Of a DNA stretch of 64,000 bases, positions 17,796 to 27,040 are shown piece by piece. How positions within the stretch are numbered: the first letter of the stretch is position 1; every line of letters starts with the position of its first letter. This DNA comes from Micromonospora tulbaghiae. GTDB taxonomy: Bacteria > Actinomycetota > Actinomycetes > Mycobacteriales > Micromonosporaceae. Location of the stretch: positions 753,860-817,859 of the forward strand of contig NZ_FMCQ01000001.1 of assembly GCF_900091605.1 (NCBI RefSeq). Direction: 5' to 3'. A program made the translations under genes and the position numbers. Under the pieces are notes generated by a model that searched no databases, was not told the origin of the DNA, and worked only from the letters and a program-made list of their open reading frames with translations.

Positions 17796-18002
17796 ATGGA
17801 GACCACCTACCAGGTGAACGGCATGACCTGCGGGCACTGCGTCAACTCGGTGAGCACCGAGCTGAGCGCGCTACCGGGCGTCACCGACGTCCAGGTCGAC
17901 CTGGCCGGCGGCCGGGTCACCGTCACCAGTCAGAACCCGCTGGACGCGAACGCGGTCCGCGCGGCGGTCGACGAGGCCGGCTACGACCTCGTCGGTACGT
18001 GA
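17796..18002 (+). CDS. copZ: Copper chaperone CopZ (HMA domain)
   Basis: This 68-residue protein is a single heavy-metal-associated domain with G-M-T-C-G-H-C (C12, C15) in the first loop, which binds Cu(I) and hands it to CopA. The gene follows CsoR operator 2 directly, has GGAGGG upstream, and begins the copZ / His-rich protein / copA series. The beta-alpha-beta-beta-alpha-beta length is standard for the family. Confidence 0.93.
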   Translation: METTYQVNGMTCGHCVNSVSTELSALPGVTDVQVDLAGGRVTVTSQNPLDANAVRAAVDEAGYDLVGT

Positions 18003-18038
18003 CGGGTCCGACGGACCCGCAGAAACCGAGGAGACACC

Positions 18039-19010
18039 ATGAACACGGCGACGAAGCTCAGCGGCTTCGCCCTCGGCCTCGTGGCGGTGTTCGGCGCGGC
18101 GTACGGGATCGGCAACCTGGCCGATCCCGTCGCCCCGGCCGCCGAGACCCGCCACGACGACAGCGACAGCGACCACGGGGCCGGCGACACCGGCCACGGT
18201 GACGAGAGCGGCGCCTCCGCGCACCTGCCCGGCGGGCTGCTCGTCTCCGAACGCGGCTACACGTTCCAGCCCGCCGCCGCCCCGGCCGGGCAGTTCGCCT
18301 TCCGGATCACCGGCCCGGACGGCGCTCCGGTCACCCGCTTCGAGGTGGCCCACGACAAGCGCATGCACCTGATCGTCGCCCGCCGGGACCTCTCCGGGTT
18401 CCGGCACGTCCACCCGGAGATGACCGGCGACGGCACCTGGCGGGTCGCCTCGCCGCTGCACGGCCCCGGCGTCTGGCGGGCCTTCGCCGACTTCACCCCG
18501 GAAGGCGCGGAGCCGCTGACCCTCGGCCTGGACGTCACGGTCCCCGGCGAGCTGGCCGCCCGGCCGCTGCCGACGCCGGTGACCAGCACCACAGTCGACG
18601 GCTACACGGTCACGCTGACCGGCACGCCGGAGCCGGGCCGCACCAGCCGGCTCACTCTCTCCGTCAGCCGCGACGGGCAGCCGGTCACCGACCTTCAGCC
18701 CTACCTCGGCGCGTACGGGCACCTGGTGGCGCTGCGGCAGGGCGACCTGGCGTACCTGCACGTGCACCCGGAGGGCATGCCCGGCGACGGGCGCACACCG
18801 GCCGGTCCGGCGGTCACGTTCGCCGCCGAGGTGCCCTCGGCCGGGGCGTACCGTCTGTACCTGGACTTCCGGCACGGCGACGCGGTGCACACCGCCGAGT
18901 TCACCGTCCTGGCCGGCGACCGGACCGCGCCGGTGCCCACCGCGCCGGCATCCACCACCGCACCGACCCCGGACGCCGGACACGGCACCCCGGGGCACGG
19001 GCACAGTTGA
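18039..19010 (+). CDS. His-rich surface protein of copper operon
   Basis: This 323-residue protein has an N-terminal signal or anchor helix (about 8-28), a His/Asp-rich stretch (about 38-62), a beta-rich body and a His-rich C-terminus (H-G-T-P-G-H-G-H-S). The body contains two similar modules about 118 residues apart: H110-x12-H-V-H-P-E-M and H228-x12-H-V-H-P-E-G-M. These His/Met clusters look like extracellular copper sites. Such genes are common between copZ and copA in actinobacteria, but the biochemical role is not established. It ends 17 bases before copA; ATG start with GAGGAGA upstream. Confidence 0.7.
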   Translation: MNTATKLSGFALGLVAVFGAAYGIGNLADPVAPAAETRHDDSDSDHGAGDTGHGDESGASAHLPGGLLVSERGYTFQPAAAPAGQFAFRITGPDGAPVTRFEVAHDKRMHLIVARRDLSGFRHVHPEMTGDGTWRVASPLHGPGVWRAFADFTPEGAEPLTLGLDVTVPGELAARPLPTPVTSTTVDGYTVTLTGTPEPGRTSRLTLSVSRDGQPVTDLQPYLGAYGHLVALRQGDLAYLHVHPEGMPGDGRTPAGPAVTFAAEVPSAGAYRLYLDFRHGDAVHTAEFTVLAGDRTAPVPTAPASTTAPTPDAGHGTPGHGHS

Positions 19011-19027
19011 GCGCCGGAGGTGCCGCG

Positions 19028-21283
19028 ATGACTGCCACGGGAAAGGCGCTGCCCACCGCGCCGAACCTGATCGAACTGGCCATCGGCGGGATGACCTGCG
19101 CGTCCTGCGCCGCCCGGATCGAGAAGAAGCTCAACCGGATGGACGGCGTCGAGGCGACCGTGAACTACGCCACCGAGAAGGCCACCGTCCGGTACGCCGA
19201 CGACATCGCGCCGGCCGACCTGATCGCCACCGTCGAGAAGACCGGTTACACGGCAGTGGTGCCGCCGCCGCCCGAGCAGGCGGAGACGGCCCCGGCCGGG
19301 CAGCCGGTGGACGCGCTGCGCACCGCGCGTACCCGGCTCTGGGTCTCCGCCGTGCTCACCCTGCCGGTGATCGTGCTCGCCATGGTTCCGGCCTGGCAGT
19401 TCGACTACTGGCAGTGGGCCTCCCTCACCCTTGCCGCCCCGGTGGTGGTCTGGGGTGGGCTGCCGTTCCACCGCGCCGCGCTGGTCAACCTGCGGCACGG
19501 TGCGGCCACCATGGACACGCTCGTCTCGCTCGGCACGCTGGCCGCGTTCGGCTGGTCGCTCTGGGCGCTGTTCCTCGGCGACGCCGGCATGCCCGGGATG
19601 AAGCACCCGTTCAGCTTCGACATCACCCGCGGCGACGGCGCCGGCAACATCTACCTGGAGGCCGCCGCCGGGGTGACCGTGTTCATCCTGGCCGGGCGGT
19701 ACTTCGAGGCCCGCTCCAAGCGCACCGCCGGGTCGGCGCTGCGCGCCCTGCTCGAACTCGGCGCCAAGGACGTGGCGGTGCTGCGCGGCGGGCAGGAGAC
19801 CCGGATCCCGGTCGGCCGGCTCGCGGTCGACGACCGGTTCGTGGTCCGGCCCGGCGAGAAGGTCGCCACCGACGGCGTGGTCGAGGAGGGCACGTCGGCG
19901 GTCGACGCCAGCATGCTCACCGGCGAGTCGGTGCCGGTCGAGGTGGGTCCGGGCGACGCCGTGGTCGGCGCGACTGTGAACGCCGGCGGCCGGCTGGTGG
20001 TCCGTGCCACCCGGGTCGGCGGCGACACCCAGCTCGCCCAGATGGCGCGGCTGGTGGAGCAGGCGCAGACCGGCAAGGCGGCGGTGCAGCGGCTCGCCGA
20101 CCGGATCTCCGGTGTCTTCGTGCCGATCGTGATCGCGCTGGCCGCCGCCACGCTCGGATGGTGGCTCGGCACCGGCTCCGGGCCGACCGCCGCGTTCACC
20201 GCCGCGGTGGCCGTACTGATCATCGCCTGCCCGTGCGCGCTCGGCCTGGCCACCCCGACCGCGCTGCTCGTCGGCACCGGGCGCGGTGCGCAGCTCGGTG
20301 TGCTGATCAAGGGACCGGAGGTGCTGGAGTCCACCCGCCGGGTCGACACCGTGGTGCTGGACAAGACCGGCACCGTCACCACCGGCCGGATGGCGCTGGC
20401 CGAGGTGCTGCCCGCCGACGGCGAGGACGCCGCCGAACTGCTCCGGGTGGCCGGCGCGCTGGAAGCCGCCTCCGAGCACCCGATCGCGCGGGCCGTCGCC
20501 GAAGCCGCGGCCGAGGCCGGGGCGCTGCCTCCGGTCGGTGAGTTCGCCAACGCCGAGGGGTTGGGCGTGACCGGCACCGTCGACGGCCGGACCGTGGTGG
20601 TCGGCCGGGCCCGGCTGCTGCGAGAGCGGGGTCTCTTCGTACCCGAGGAGGTCGCGCGGGCCGCGACCGGCGCGGAGGCGGCGGGCCGGACGGCGATCCT
20701 GGCCGGCTGGGACGGGCGGGCCCGGGGCGTGCTCGCGGTGGCCGACGCGGTGAAACCGACCAGTCGGGCGGCGGTCGCCCGGCTGCGTGAGCTGGGCCTG
20801 AAGCCGGTGCTGCTCACCGGTGACAACACCACTGTGGCGAAGGCGGTGGCGGCCGAGGTCGGCATCGACGAGGTGATCGCGGAAGTGCTGCCCGCCGAGA
20901 AGGTCGCGGTGATCGAGCGGCTCCAGGGCGAGGGCCGGGTGGTCGCCATGGTCGGCGACGGGGTGAACGACGCCGCCGCGCTGGCCCGGGCCGACCTCGG
21001 GCTGGCCATGGGCACCGGCACAGACGCGGCCATCGAGGCCGCCGACCTGACGCTGGTCCGGGGCGACCTGATGGTCGCGGCGGACGCCATCCGGCTCTCC
21101 CGGCGGACGCTGGCGATCATCAAGGGCAACCTGTTCTGGGCGTTCGCCTACAACGTCGCGGCGCTGCCGCTGGCGGCGGCCGGGCTGCTCAACCCGATGC
21201 TCGCCGGGGCGGCGATGGCGTTCTCGTCGGTCTTCGTGGTGGGCAACAGCCTCCGGCTGCGGCGCTTTCGCCCGATCGGGTGA
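19028..21283 (+). CDS. copA: Copper-exporting P1B-type ATPase CopA
   Basis: This 751-residue Cu(I) efflux pump has one N-terminal metal-binding domain (G-M-T-C-A-S-C, C24/C27), the transport motif C401-P-C403, the phosphorylated aspartate D445 in D-K-T-G-T, the S-E-H-P motif and G-D-G-V-N-D. Eight transmembrane helices are predicted, as in P1B-1 pumps. The ATG at 19028 is preferred over the in-frame TTG at 19007 because GGAGG sits 8 bases before it. It is last in the csoR-controlled operon; CopZ is the likely Cu(I) donor. Confidence 0.95.
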   Translation: MTATGKALPTAPNLIELAIGGMTCASCAARIEKKLNRMDGVEATVNYATEKATVRYADDIAPADLIATVEKTGYTAVVPPPPEQAETAPAGQPVDALRTARTRLWVSAVLTLPVIVLAMVPAWQFDYWQWASLTLAAPVVVWGGLPFHRAALVNLRHGAATMDTLVSLGTLAAFGWSLWALFLGDAGMPGMKHPFSFDITRGDGAGNIYLEAAAGVTVFILAGRYFEARSKRTAGSALRALLELGAKDVAVLRGGQETRIPVGRLAVDDRFVVRPGEKVATDGVVEEGTSAVDASMLTGESVPVEVGPGDAVVGATVNAGGRLVVRATRVGGDTQLAQMARLVEQAQTGKAAVQRLADRISGVFVPIVIALAAATLGWWLGTGSGPTAAFTAAVAVLIIACPCALGLATPTALLVGTGRGAQLGVLIKGPEVLESTRRVDTVVLDKTGTVTTGRMALAEVLPADGEDAAELLRVAGALEAASEHPIARAVAEAAAEAGALPPVGEFANAEGLGVTGTVDGRTVVVGRARLLRERGLFVPEEVARAATGAEAAGRTAILAGWDGRARGVLAVADAVKPTSRAAVARLRELGLKPVLLTGDNTTVAKAVAAEVGIDEVIAEVLPAEKVAVIERLQGEGRVVAMVGDGVNDAAALARADLGLAMGTGTDAAIEAADLTLVRGDLMVAADAIRLSRRTLAIIKGNLFWAFAYNVAALPLAAAGLLNPMLAGAAMAFSSVFVVGNSLRLRRFRPIG

Positions 21284-21286
21284 GGG

Positions 21287-21312
21287 GATTGAGCGGACGG
21301 CCTCCGGGGTAA
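21287..21312 (+). promoter_or_regulatory. Candidate sigma-B/F-type promoter of csbD
   Basis: GATT (21287-21290) and GGGTAA (21307-21312) are 16 bases apart, close to the actinobacterial sigma-B/F consensus GTTT-N14-18-GGGTAT, and lie 38 bases before csbD. CsbD genes are classical sigma-B targets. Confidence 0.45.
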
Positions 21313-21350
21313 CCAGTTGTCGACAGGCAACCGCATCAGTGGAGGTCATC

Positions 21351-21524
21351 ATGGGTCTGGACGACAAGATCGACAACACGTCGCAGGACACCGCTGGCAA
21401 GGTCAAGGAGGGCATCGGCCGGGCGACCGACAACGAGCGCCTCGAGGCCGAGGGCCGCAACGACCAGGCCGGCGCCAAGCTCAAGCAGGCCGGCGAGAAG
21501 ATCAAGGATGCCTTCAAGAGCTGA
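21351..21524 (+). CDS. CsbD-family stress protein
   Basis: This 57-residue hydrophilic, charged protein matches CsbD: short repeated helical segments with K-V-K-E-G-I-G-R-A-T-D-N and G-A-K-L-K-Q-A-G-E-K-I. CsbD proteins are abundant general-stress proteins of unknown mechanism. The ATG at 21351 follows GGAGG; the longer in-frame start adds four residues without a site. A strong GC hairpin follows the gene. Confidence 0.88.
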   Translation: MGLDDKIDNTSQDTAGKVKEGIGRATDNERLEAEGRNDQAGAKLKQAGEKIKDAFKS

Positions 21525-21542
21525 CGTACGCGCAGTGCACGT

Positions 21543-21573
21543 CGCCGGGCCGGCCCTTCGGGCCGGCCCGGCG
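21543..21573. terminator. GC-rich hairpin between csbD and ECF42 sigma gene
   Basis: CGCCGGGCCGG pairs with CCGGCCCGGCG around a CCCTTCGGG-type loop. It sits between the convergent csbD and sigma-factor genes. No long T-tract follows, as is usual in such GC-rich genomes. Confidence 0.65.
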
Positions 21574-21590
21574 TGCTGTCCAGGCGCGGA

Positions 21591-22841
21591 TCAGCGCGGC
21601 CGCTCACCGGCCAGGCGGGCGGCGCGTACCTCCAGGTAACGCCGCTCCGGCAGGCTCGTGGTGGCCCGCGCGGCGGCCAGGTACGCGGCCCGCGCCTCCG
21701 CACGGTCGCCGGCCATGTCGAGCAGGTGCGCACGGACGGCGGCGAGCCGGTGATGGCCCGCGGTCCGGCCGTCGGCGTCGAGTGTGGCCAGCAGCGCCAG
21801 CCCGGCACGCGGGCCGTCCACCATGGCCACCGCGACTGCCTGGTTGAGCGTGACCATCGGGTTCGGCGCGACCCGCTCCAGCACCCGGTAGAGCGCGACG
21901 ATCTGCCGCCAGTCGGTGTCCTCGGCGGTGGGCGCCTCCGCGTGCACCGCGGCGATCGCCGCCTGCACCTGGTACGGGCCAGGCGCCGACCAGGTGAGCG
22001 CCTCGGTCACCAGCGCCACCCCCTCGGCGGCGGCGTCCCGGTCCCACCGGCTGCGGTCCTGCTCGGCCAGCGGCACCAGCTCGCCGTCCGGCCCGGTACG
22101 GGCGGCCCGGTGCGCGTCGGTGAGCAGCATCAGCGCCAGCAACCCGGCCACCTCGCCGTCGTCCGGGAGCAGCCGGCGCAGCTCCCGGGTCAGCCGGATG
22201 GCCTCCCCGGTCAGCTCGACCCGGTGCAGCGCCTCGCCGCTGGACGCGGTGTGGCCCTCGTTGAAGATCAGGTAGAGCACGCGCAGCACCGCGCCCAGCC
22301 GCTCGTCCCGGTCGGCCGGGGACGGCAGCGTGAAACGCGCGCCGGCCGCCTCGATCCGCTGTTTCGCCCTGCGGATCCGCTGGCTCATCGTCGCCTCCGG
22401 CACCAGGTACGCGCGGGCGATCTCAGCCGTGCTCAGCCCACCAACGGCGCGCAGCGTGAGCGCCACCTGCCCGCTCACCGGCAACGCCGGATGGCAGCAG
22501 AGGAACAGCAGCCGCAACGTGTCGTCGGCGCTGGGCGGCTCCTCGTCGGCGGGCGGGGCGACCGCCGCGTACGCGGGCTGCCGGACCGCCACCGCCACCT
22601 CGCGTTCCCGGCGGGCGTGCTCGCTTCGCCACTCGTCGGTGAGCCGGCGCGTGGCGACGGTGACCAGCCAGGAGCGGGGATGGTCCGGCAGGCCCTGCTC
22701 CGGCCACTGCACGGCGGCGGCGAGCAGCGCCTCCTGGACGGCGTCCTCGCAGGCGTAGAACTGGCCGTGCCGGCGGACGAGCACGCCGAGGACCTGCGGT
22801 GCGAGTTCGCGCAGCAGGTCCTCGACCGCCCGGGAGGTCAC
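21591..22841 (-). CDS. ECF42-type RNA polymerase sigma factor
   Basis: This 416-residue sigma factor has an N-terminal ECF core (sigma-2 about 10-80, sigma-4 about 115-165 with A-E-I-A-R-A-Y-L-V-P-E-A-T-M-S-Q-R) and a long C-terminal TPR-like extension (about 190-416) diagnostic of the ECF42 group, which has no classical anti-sigma factor. The GTG start overlaps the TGA of the upstream YCII/DGPF gene (GTGA), so the two are translationally coupled; this pairing is characteristic of ECF42. The extension is thought to regulate activity. Confidence 0.9.
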   Translation of the reverse strand: MTSRAVEDLLRELAPQVLGVLVRRHGQFYACEDAVQEALLAAAVQWPEQGLPDHPRSWLVTVATRRLTDEWRSEHARREREVAVAVRQPAYAAVAPPADEEPPSADDTLRLLFLCCHPALPVSGQVALTLRAVGGLSTAEIARAYLVPEATMSQRIRRAKQRIEAAGARFTLPSPADRDERLGAVLRVLYLIFNEGHTASSGEALHRVELTGEAIRLTRELRRLLPDDGEVAGLLALMLLTDAHRAARTGPDGELVPLAEQDRSRWDRDAAAEGVALVTEALTWSAPGPYQVQAAIAAVHAEAPTAEDTDWRQIVALYRVLERVAPNPMVTLNQAVAVAMVDGPRAGLALLATLDADGRTAGHHRLAAVRAHLLDMAGDRAEARAAYLAAARATTSLPERRYLEVRAARLAGERPR

Positions 22842-23206
22842 ATCTCCGTCCCGGCCTGCTCCATCACCGCGCGCACCTCCAGCACGCCGAAACCGTGCCG
22901 TACGTCCGGCCAGCGCGCGGCGATCTCGGCGGCCCGCTCCGGGGTCTCGCAGTCGACAGTCAGGTAGCCGGCGAACTGCTCCTTGCTCTCCATGAACGGC
23001 CCGTCGGTGATCTCGACGCCGCCGGCGGCCGGGCGTGCCGTGCGGGTCTGCGAGGGGTGGGCCAGCGCCTCGCCGCCGACCAGCTCGCCGGACTCGGTCA
23101 GCTCTTTCATGATCTCGTCGACCTCGCCGAAGATCGCGTTGCGTTCCGCCTCGGACAGCTCCTCCACGAAGCCGGGCCGGTTCCAGATCAGCAGCATGTA
23201 CTTCAC
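22838..23206 (-). CDS. YCII/DGPF-domain protein paired with ECF42 sigma factor
   Basis: This 122-residue protein is a dimeric ferredoxin-like YCII/DGPF protein (K-Y-M-L-L-I-W-N at the start, D-G-P-F near residues 68-71). Such genes are the main conserved partners and targets of ECF42 sigma factors. Its stop codon overlaps the sigma-factor start. A candidate ECF42 promoter lies upstream, so the pair is probably autoregulated. The enzymatic activity, if any, is unknown. Confidence 0.9.
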   Translation of the reverse strand: MKYMLLIWNRPGFVEELSEAERNAIFGEVDEIMKELTESGELVGGEALAHPSQTRTARPAAGGVEITDGPFMESKEQFAGYLTVDCETPERAAEIAARWPDVRHGFGVLEVRAVMEQAGTEM

Positions 23207-23254
23207 GGTGCACTCCTCGGGTGCGGGCCACCGGCGGTGGCGCCTCGCAGACGG

Positions 23255-23281
23255 GTCGGAGCCGGTCCGCCCGATCCGACA
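23255..23281 (-). promoter_or_regulatory. Candidate ECF42-dependent autoregulatory promoter
   Basis: On the minus strand TGTCGG (23281-23276) and CGAC (23258-23255) are 17 bases apart, matching the reported ECF42 pattern of TGTCGA at -35 and CGA-type -10. It lies about 50 bases before the YCII gene. Confidence 0.5.
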
Positions 23282-23297
23282 TCATCCCCCGGGAAGT

Positions 23298-24488
23298 TCA
23301 GCGACCCCCGCGAAGCGGACGGCGCGCCGGGCGGCCCGGGTCGAGCGAGGCCCGGTCGGCCGCGCTGGTGCCGGAGACCCAGCCCTGCTCGTCACGCACC
23401 TGGAGCCGGTGCCGGGTGGTGCCCGGGAAGAGCTGGTCGACGTGTTCCCGGACGGCGTCGGAGCGGGCCGCGAGCACCGGCAGCAGCCGGTCGTCGTCGA
23501 GTTCCTCGGCCGCCGCCGTGCTCGCCTCCCGCAGCCGGTCGCCGATGCGCAGCGAGAACGCGTTGAGGAACGACTCGTCGTAGCCCTTGGTGCGCCGCCC
23601 GCCGGCCCGGCCACGCTCACCCCGGCCGCGCAGCATCGCGGCGGTGGCCTGCACGAGCAGCGAGGTGTGCAACAGCTCGACCGCCGCCAGGTCGGCCGGG
23701 AAGCCGAGCACCGTGGCGAAGCCCAGGTCGTCGGACCAGACCGACTCGCACCGGTTCGCCGCCGCCACCTCCTGGATCAGCAGCGCCTTCGCCGCCGCGT
23801 ACGGGGCGTCGACGCCGATCCGCACGCCGCCCGGGCCGCCGGAGCGCTCGGCCCCGGCGTCGAGCAGCGCCGCGTCGATGCTGTGCCGGGCCATCAGCTC
23901 CTGCGCCTTCGCGGTGAACGCCTCCGCCTCGGCCGGGTAGCCGGTCGACTCGGCCTTGGCCAGCAGCGCGCGTACCCGGTCGAGCATCCGGGAACCGCTC
24001 GGCGTCGCGGCGGCAAGTGCGGTGCCCGCCGAGCCGGGCGGCGGGCGGAGCGCCGCGATCGGCGGCAGCCCCGTCACCAGGACGACCGCGTCGACCGCGT
24101 CCCGAAGCGCGGTGATCCGGTCGCCGTCGGCCCGCCGGTCCAGCCAGCCCGTGTCGTCGTCCCAGCAGGCGCCGGTCTCGGTGAGCTGTTCGTCGAACCA
24201 GGCCGGGACCGGCGCGGGCAGAGTGCGTCGCTGCGCGGCCATCGCGTCGCGCAGCAGGCGGGCGCCGCGCGGGGTGAGCCGCCGGTTGGCGAGCCGGTCG
24301 AGGTCGGCGGGCTGCCAGCCACGCGGCCAGAGCCGGCCCACGTCCCGGGTCAGCCGGGCGAGCAGCGCCGCGTCCACCGCCGCGCCGTCGGCCACGACGA
24401 GCCCGTCGAGGGCTCGCTCGGCAGCGCGTACGTCGGTGCCGCGCGCGGTCGCGACGGCGGCGTCGAGCAGTCGCTCGGCTGGTGACAC
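23298..24488 (-). CDS. DUF2786 domain-containing protein
   Basis: About 396 residues from the GTG at 24488, which has GGGAG upstream; an earlier start in the same frame would add a low-complexity Arg/Pro region. The middle carries a DUF2786 region (R-A-L-L-A-K-A-E-S-T-G-Y-P-A-E-A-E-A-F-T), a short helical module of unknown function often next to peptidase-like or phage-like domains; the C-terminal part is helical with no catalytic motif I can name. It is divergent from the DUF3152 gene. Confidence 0.75.
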   Translation of the reverse strand: MSPAERLLDAAVATARGTDVRAAERALDGLVVADGAAVDAALLARLTRDVGRLWPRGWQPADLDRLANRRLTPRGARLLRDAMAAQRRTLPAPVPAWFDEQLTETGACWDDDTGWLDRRADGDRITALRDAVDAVVLVTGLPPIAALRPPPGSAGTALAAATPSGSRMLDRVRALLAKAESTGYPAEAEAFTAKAQELMARHSIDAALLDAGAERSGGPGGVRIGVDAPYAAAKALLIQEVAAANRCESVWSDDLGFATVLGFPADLAAVELLHTSLLVQATAAMLRGRGERGRAGGRRTKGYDESFLNAFSLRIGDRLREASTAAAEELDDDRLLPVLAARSDAVREHVDQLFPGTTRHRLQVRDEQGWVSGTSAADRASLDPGRPARRPLRGGR

Positions 24489-24626
24489 GGGTGGCTCTCC
24501 CTGGACTCCGACAGGCGGCAGGTCGTCCACCCCGGCACCGACGGTACCCGGCCGCCCGTTCAACCGTCCGGGCCCGGCGTCCGTACTTCTGTCCGGAGCG
24601 GGGCGGCGCGACGGACGGAGATCGAC

Positions 24627-25475
24627 GTGGGCGGGCACGAGCGGGGGCTGCACCGGCGACGGCGGAGGTCGCGATCAGGGCGGTTCCTGGCGGTGGTCCT
24701 GGTCGGTGCCGCGCTCGCCGCCGGCGGGTACGCCGCGCGGCATCCGGACCTGCTGGACCGCATCGAGGTGCGCCGGACCGTGCCGGCGGCGGCACCGAGC
24801 GCGCCCGCACCGGACGCCCGCCCCACGCCGACGGCCGCGCGGACACCGGTCCCGGCGGCCGGCCGGGTGGCCCCCGGCATCGGCTACCCGGCCCGGGGCG
24901 CCGGTACGTTCCGGACCGCCGACACGGCCGGCGCGGTCGCCGGTAGCTCCGGCGAGCTGCTGCGCTACCAGGTCGCGGTCGAGGACGGCATCCGCAACGT
25001 GGACGTGGAACGCTTCGCCCGGGACGTGGCCGCCACCCTCGCCGACCGGCGCGGCTGGACCGGCGACGGCCGGTGGCGGCTGCAACGGGTGGGCCGCGAC
25101 GACAGGGCCGACTTCAGGGTGCTGCTCACCACGCCGGTGACGCGGGGGCGGCTGTGCGACGACCCGAGCGACCGCTACACGTCCTGCCGCAACGGCGACC
25201 GAGTCGTGATCAACGTGGCCCGCTGGGTGTACGGGGTGCCGCACGTCAGTGACCTCTCCCGCTACCGGCAGTACCTGCTCAACCACGAGGTCGGTCACCG
25301 GCTGGGCCGCGGCCACGAGCGCTGCCCCCGAGCCGGCGGCCCGGCGCCGGTGATGGTGCAGCAGACGCTCGGCCTGCACGGCTGCACGCCGAACCCGTGG
25401 CCGATCGTGGGCGGCGAACCGCTCGCCGGGCCACCCGGCCAGTACGACGACCCGGTCCCGGCCGGGGACCGCTGA
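24627..25475 (+). CDS. DUF3152 zinc-metallopeptidase-like membrane protein
   Basis: This 282-residue protein has a basic N-terminus, one transmembrane helix (about 19-37), a Pro/Ala linker and an extracytoplasmic DUF3152 domain. The motif H220-E-V-G-H224-x5-H230 is a metzincin-type HExxHxxxxxH zinc site, predicting a membrane-anchored metalloprotease. Cysteines at about 177, 187, 232 and 252 may form disulfides. The GTG start follows GGAG. The substrate is unknown. Confidence 0.85.
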   Translation: MGGHERGLHRRRRRSRSGRFLAVVLVGAALAAGGYAARHPDLLDRIEVRRTVPAAAPSAPAPDARPTPTAARTPVPAAGRVAPGIGYPARGAGTFRTADTAGAVAGSSGELLRYQVAVEDGIRNVDVERFARDVAATLADRRGWTGDGRWRLQRVGRDDRADFRVLLTTPVTRGRLCDDPSDRYTSCRNGDRVVINVARWVYGVPHVSDLSRYRQYLLNHEVGHRLGRGHERCPRAGGPAPVMVQQTLGLHGCTPNPWPIVGGEPLAGPPGQYDDPVPAGDR

Positions 25476-25510
25476 GCCGGACCGGTTGGCCGGGTCGCCC
25501 GGCCGGGCCG

Positions 25511-25936
25511 TCAGCGGGAGAACGAGGCCCAGATGTTCTTGGTCTTGTCGGTGGCGTACCAGCCGACGTCGAGCGAGACCGACTGGGCCAGGAACAGACC
25601 CCGCCCACCCGAGTCCGTCGGACTGATGTCGGTCAGCTCCGGCACCGAGCTCACGTCGTGGTCGGCCACGTCGAGCAGGAACTGGTCGTCGGTGGCGAGC
25701 AGCGTGATGAGGGTGGGCGGGCGGCCGTGCCGCAGCGCGTTGCTCGCCAGTTCGGTGGCAACCAGCACGACCAGGTGCGGCACCTCGTCGAGGTCCTCAC
25801 CCTGCACCAGGCCGTGCCGGTTCAGCGCCTCGCGCAGCCACGCGCGCAGGCCGCGCAGATCCTCGGGACTGTCCAGCACCCACCGCTCCAGCTCCGAGGC
25901 CTGTGGCGGCGGCGGCGAGGTGCGCAACTGTCCCAT
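25511..25936 (-). CDS. RsbW-like anti-sigma/serine kinase (HATPase_c)
   Basis: This 141-residue protein is a GHKL ATPase with the N-box E-L-A-S-N-A-L-R-H (about 68-76) and a G-box G-G-R-G-L-F-L-A (about 113-120). Such proteins either bind a sigma factor or phosphorylate a STAS antagonist in partner-switching systems. A STAS gene, a second STAS gene at 51.3 kb and the SpoIIE phosphatase at 51.7 kb are candidate partners. It lies 37 bases after a methyltransferase gene; a GGGTAA element is very close to its start. Confidence 0.88.
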   Translation of the reverse strand: MGQLRTSPPPPQASELERWVLDSPEDLRGLRAWLREALNRHGLVQGEDLDEVPHLVVLVATELASNALRHGRPPTLITLLATDDQFLLDVADHDVSSVPELTDISPTDSGGRGLFLAQSVSLDVGWYATDKTKNIWASFSR

Positions 25937-25945
25937 GATCTGGCT

Positions 25946-25971
25946 TTACCCTGCGTAGCCGTTCGTTAAGC
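25946..25971 (-). promoter_or_regulatory. Candidate sigma-B/F-type promoter of RsbW-like gene
   Basis: On the minus strand GCTT and GGGTAA are 16 bases apart. The -10 ends only about 10 bases before the ATG, so the transcript would be nearly leaderless. Confidence 0.4.
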
Positions 25972-25973
25972 AG

Positions 25974-26729
25974 TCACCGTCGCAACAGCGCGAACACTCC
26001 CCACCCCATGTACTCGCGCTGGAAACGGACGTACCGCGGCGGGTCCTCGGTCAGTTCCCGGCGCAGCTCCGGGGCCAGTTCGTCGTCCGGGTTGGCGTCG
26101 AGCCAGCGGCGCAGGTTCAGCCAGTGCGCGGCGGCGTACCGGTCCCAGCTGTCCTGGTCGGCGAGGACCATCTCGACCAGGTCCCAGCCGCAGTCGCCGA
26201 ACGACTCGACCAGGCCGGGCAGGTCCTTGAACTCGTCGCGGGACTGGGCGTGCGAGCCGGTGACCGCCTCGTCGTCCGGCGGGTCACGCCGCCAGTAGGG
26301 CTCGCCGACGAGCGCCATGCCGCCCGGCCGCAACGCCCGGCCGAGCAGTTCCAGCGTGCCGGGGACCCCGCCGCCGATCCAGGTCGCGCCGACGCAGGCG
26401 GCCACGTCGACCGGCCGCTGCGGGGTGTACGCCGCGGCGTCGCCGTGCACGAACCGTACCCGGTCGGTCACGCCCAGTTCGGCGGCGCGTTCCCGGGCGG
26501 CGGCGGTGAAGGCGCTGCTGATGTCGACCCCGGTGCCGGTGATCCCGTGGTCCCGGGCCCAGGTGCAGAGCAGCTCACCCTTGCCGCTGCACAGGTCGAG
26601 CACCTCGTCACCGGGGCGCAGCCCGATCGCCCGGCCCAGCGCGGCCAGCTTGGCCTCGTCGAACGGGTTGAGGATCCGCAGGTCGCCCTCGCGGATGGTG
26701 AAGCTGCGCGGCAGGTCCGGTGAGGTCAT
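25974..26729 (-). CDS. SAM-dependent methyltransferase
   Basis: This 251-residue class I methyltransferase has motif I V-L-D-L-C-S-G-K-G-E (about 44-53), the acidic strand end G-V-D-I-S (about 70) and a post-motif G-D-A-A-A-Y. The ATG at 26729 begins M-T-S-P-D-L and is preferred over a longer in-frame ORF whose N-terminus is Arg/Pro-rich and unlike any family. Small-molecule methylation is likely but the substrate is not evident. It is divergent from a small unassigned gene. Confidence 0.85.
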   Translation of the reverse strand: MTSPDLPRSFTIREGDLRILNPFDEAKLAALGRAIGLRPGDEVLDLCSGKGELLCTWARDHGITGTGVDISSAFTAAARERAAELGVTDRVRFVHGDAAAYTPQRPVDVAACVGATWIGGGVPGTLELLGRALRPGGMALVGEPYWRRDPPDDEAVTGSHAQSRDEFKDLPGLVESFGDCGWDLVEMVLADQDSWDRYAAAHWLNLRRWLDANPDDELAPELRRELTEDPPRYVRFQREYMGWGVFALLRR

Positions 26730-26813
26730 TCGGGGAGCGTGCCGCCGTACGGTCGACGGTGGCAACCGATTTGCGCCTGTGCTGCTCCGGGTCTCCTGCG
26801 GTACGGTCACGGC

Positions 26814-27032
26814 ATGGTGGTCGAGGAACACTGGTGGAACGGCGTCAACAACCCGCGCGGACGGCGTGACGTCTACATCTGCACCGACGGAAGCCAGTGG
26901 CAGGTCCAGGCGCAGATCGGCGGGGCGTCCGGCCGATCCAAGATCCAGCAATGCCCGAGCCGTGGCTCGGCGAGCATCCTCGCCGGGGCGTGGCGTGCGA
27001 GTGGCTCCGGCTGGCGGGCGATGCCGCGCTGA
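26814..27032 (+). CDS. Small Trp-rich hypothetical protein
   Basis: This 72-residue protein starts at the ATG at 26814 (M-V-V-E-E-H-W-W-N-G). It is aromatic-rich and basic, with strands around Y-I-C-T-D-G-S-Q-W-Q-V-Q and a G-R-S-K-I-Q-Q-C-P-S turn. No family recognised. Lack of low-complexity sequence and its fit between neighbours suggest a real gene, but the ribosome site is weak. Confidence 0.5.
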   Translation: MVVEEHWWNGVNNPRGRRDVYICTDGSQWQVQAQIGGASGRSKIQQCPSRGSASILAGAWRASGSGWRAMPR

Positions 27033-27040
27033 CCGCACGC

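Noticed and set aside
17081..21283. Copper genes as a recently acquired island
   Set aside because: Base composition and codon use match the surroundings and no repeat, integrase or tRNA edge is present.
18701..21808. 1035-codon open frame on the minus strand
   Set aside because: Shadow of copA and the His-rich gene; composition is low-complexity and no motif is present.
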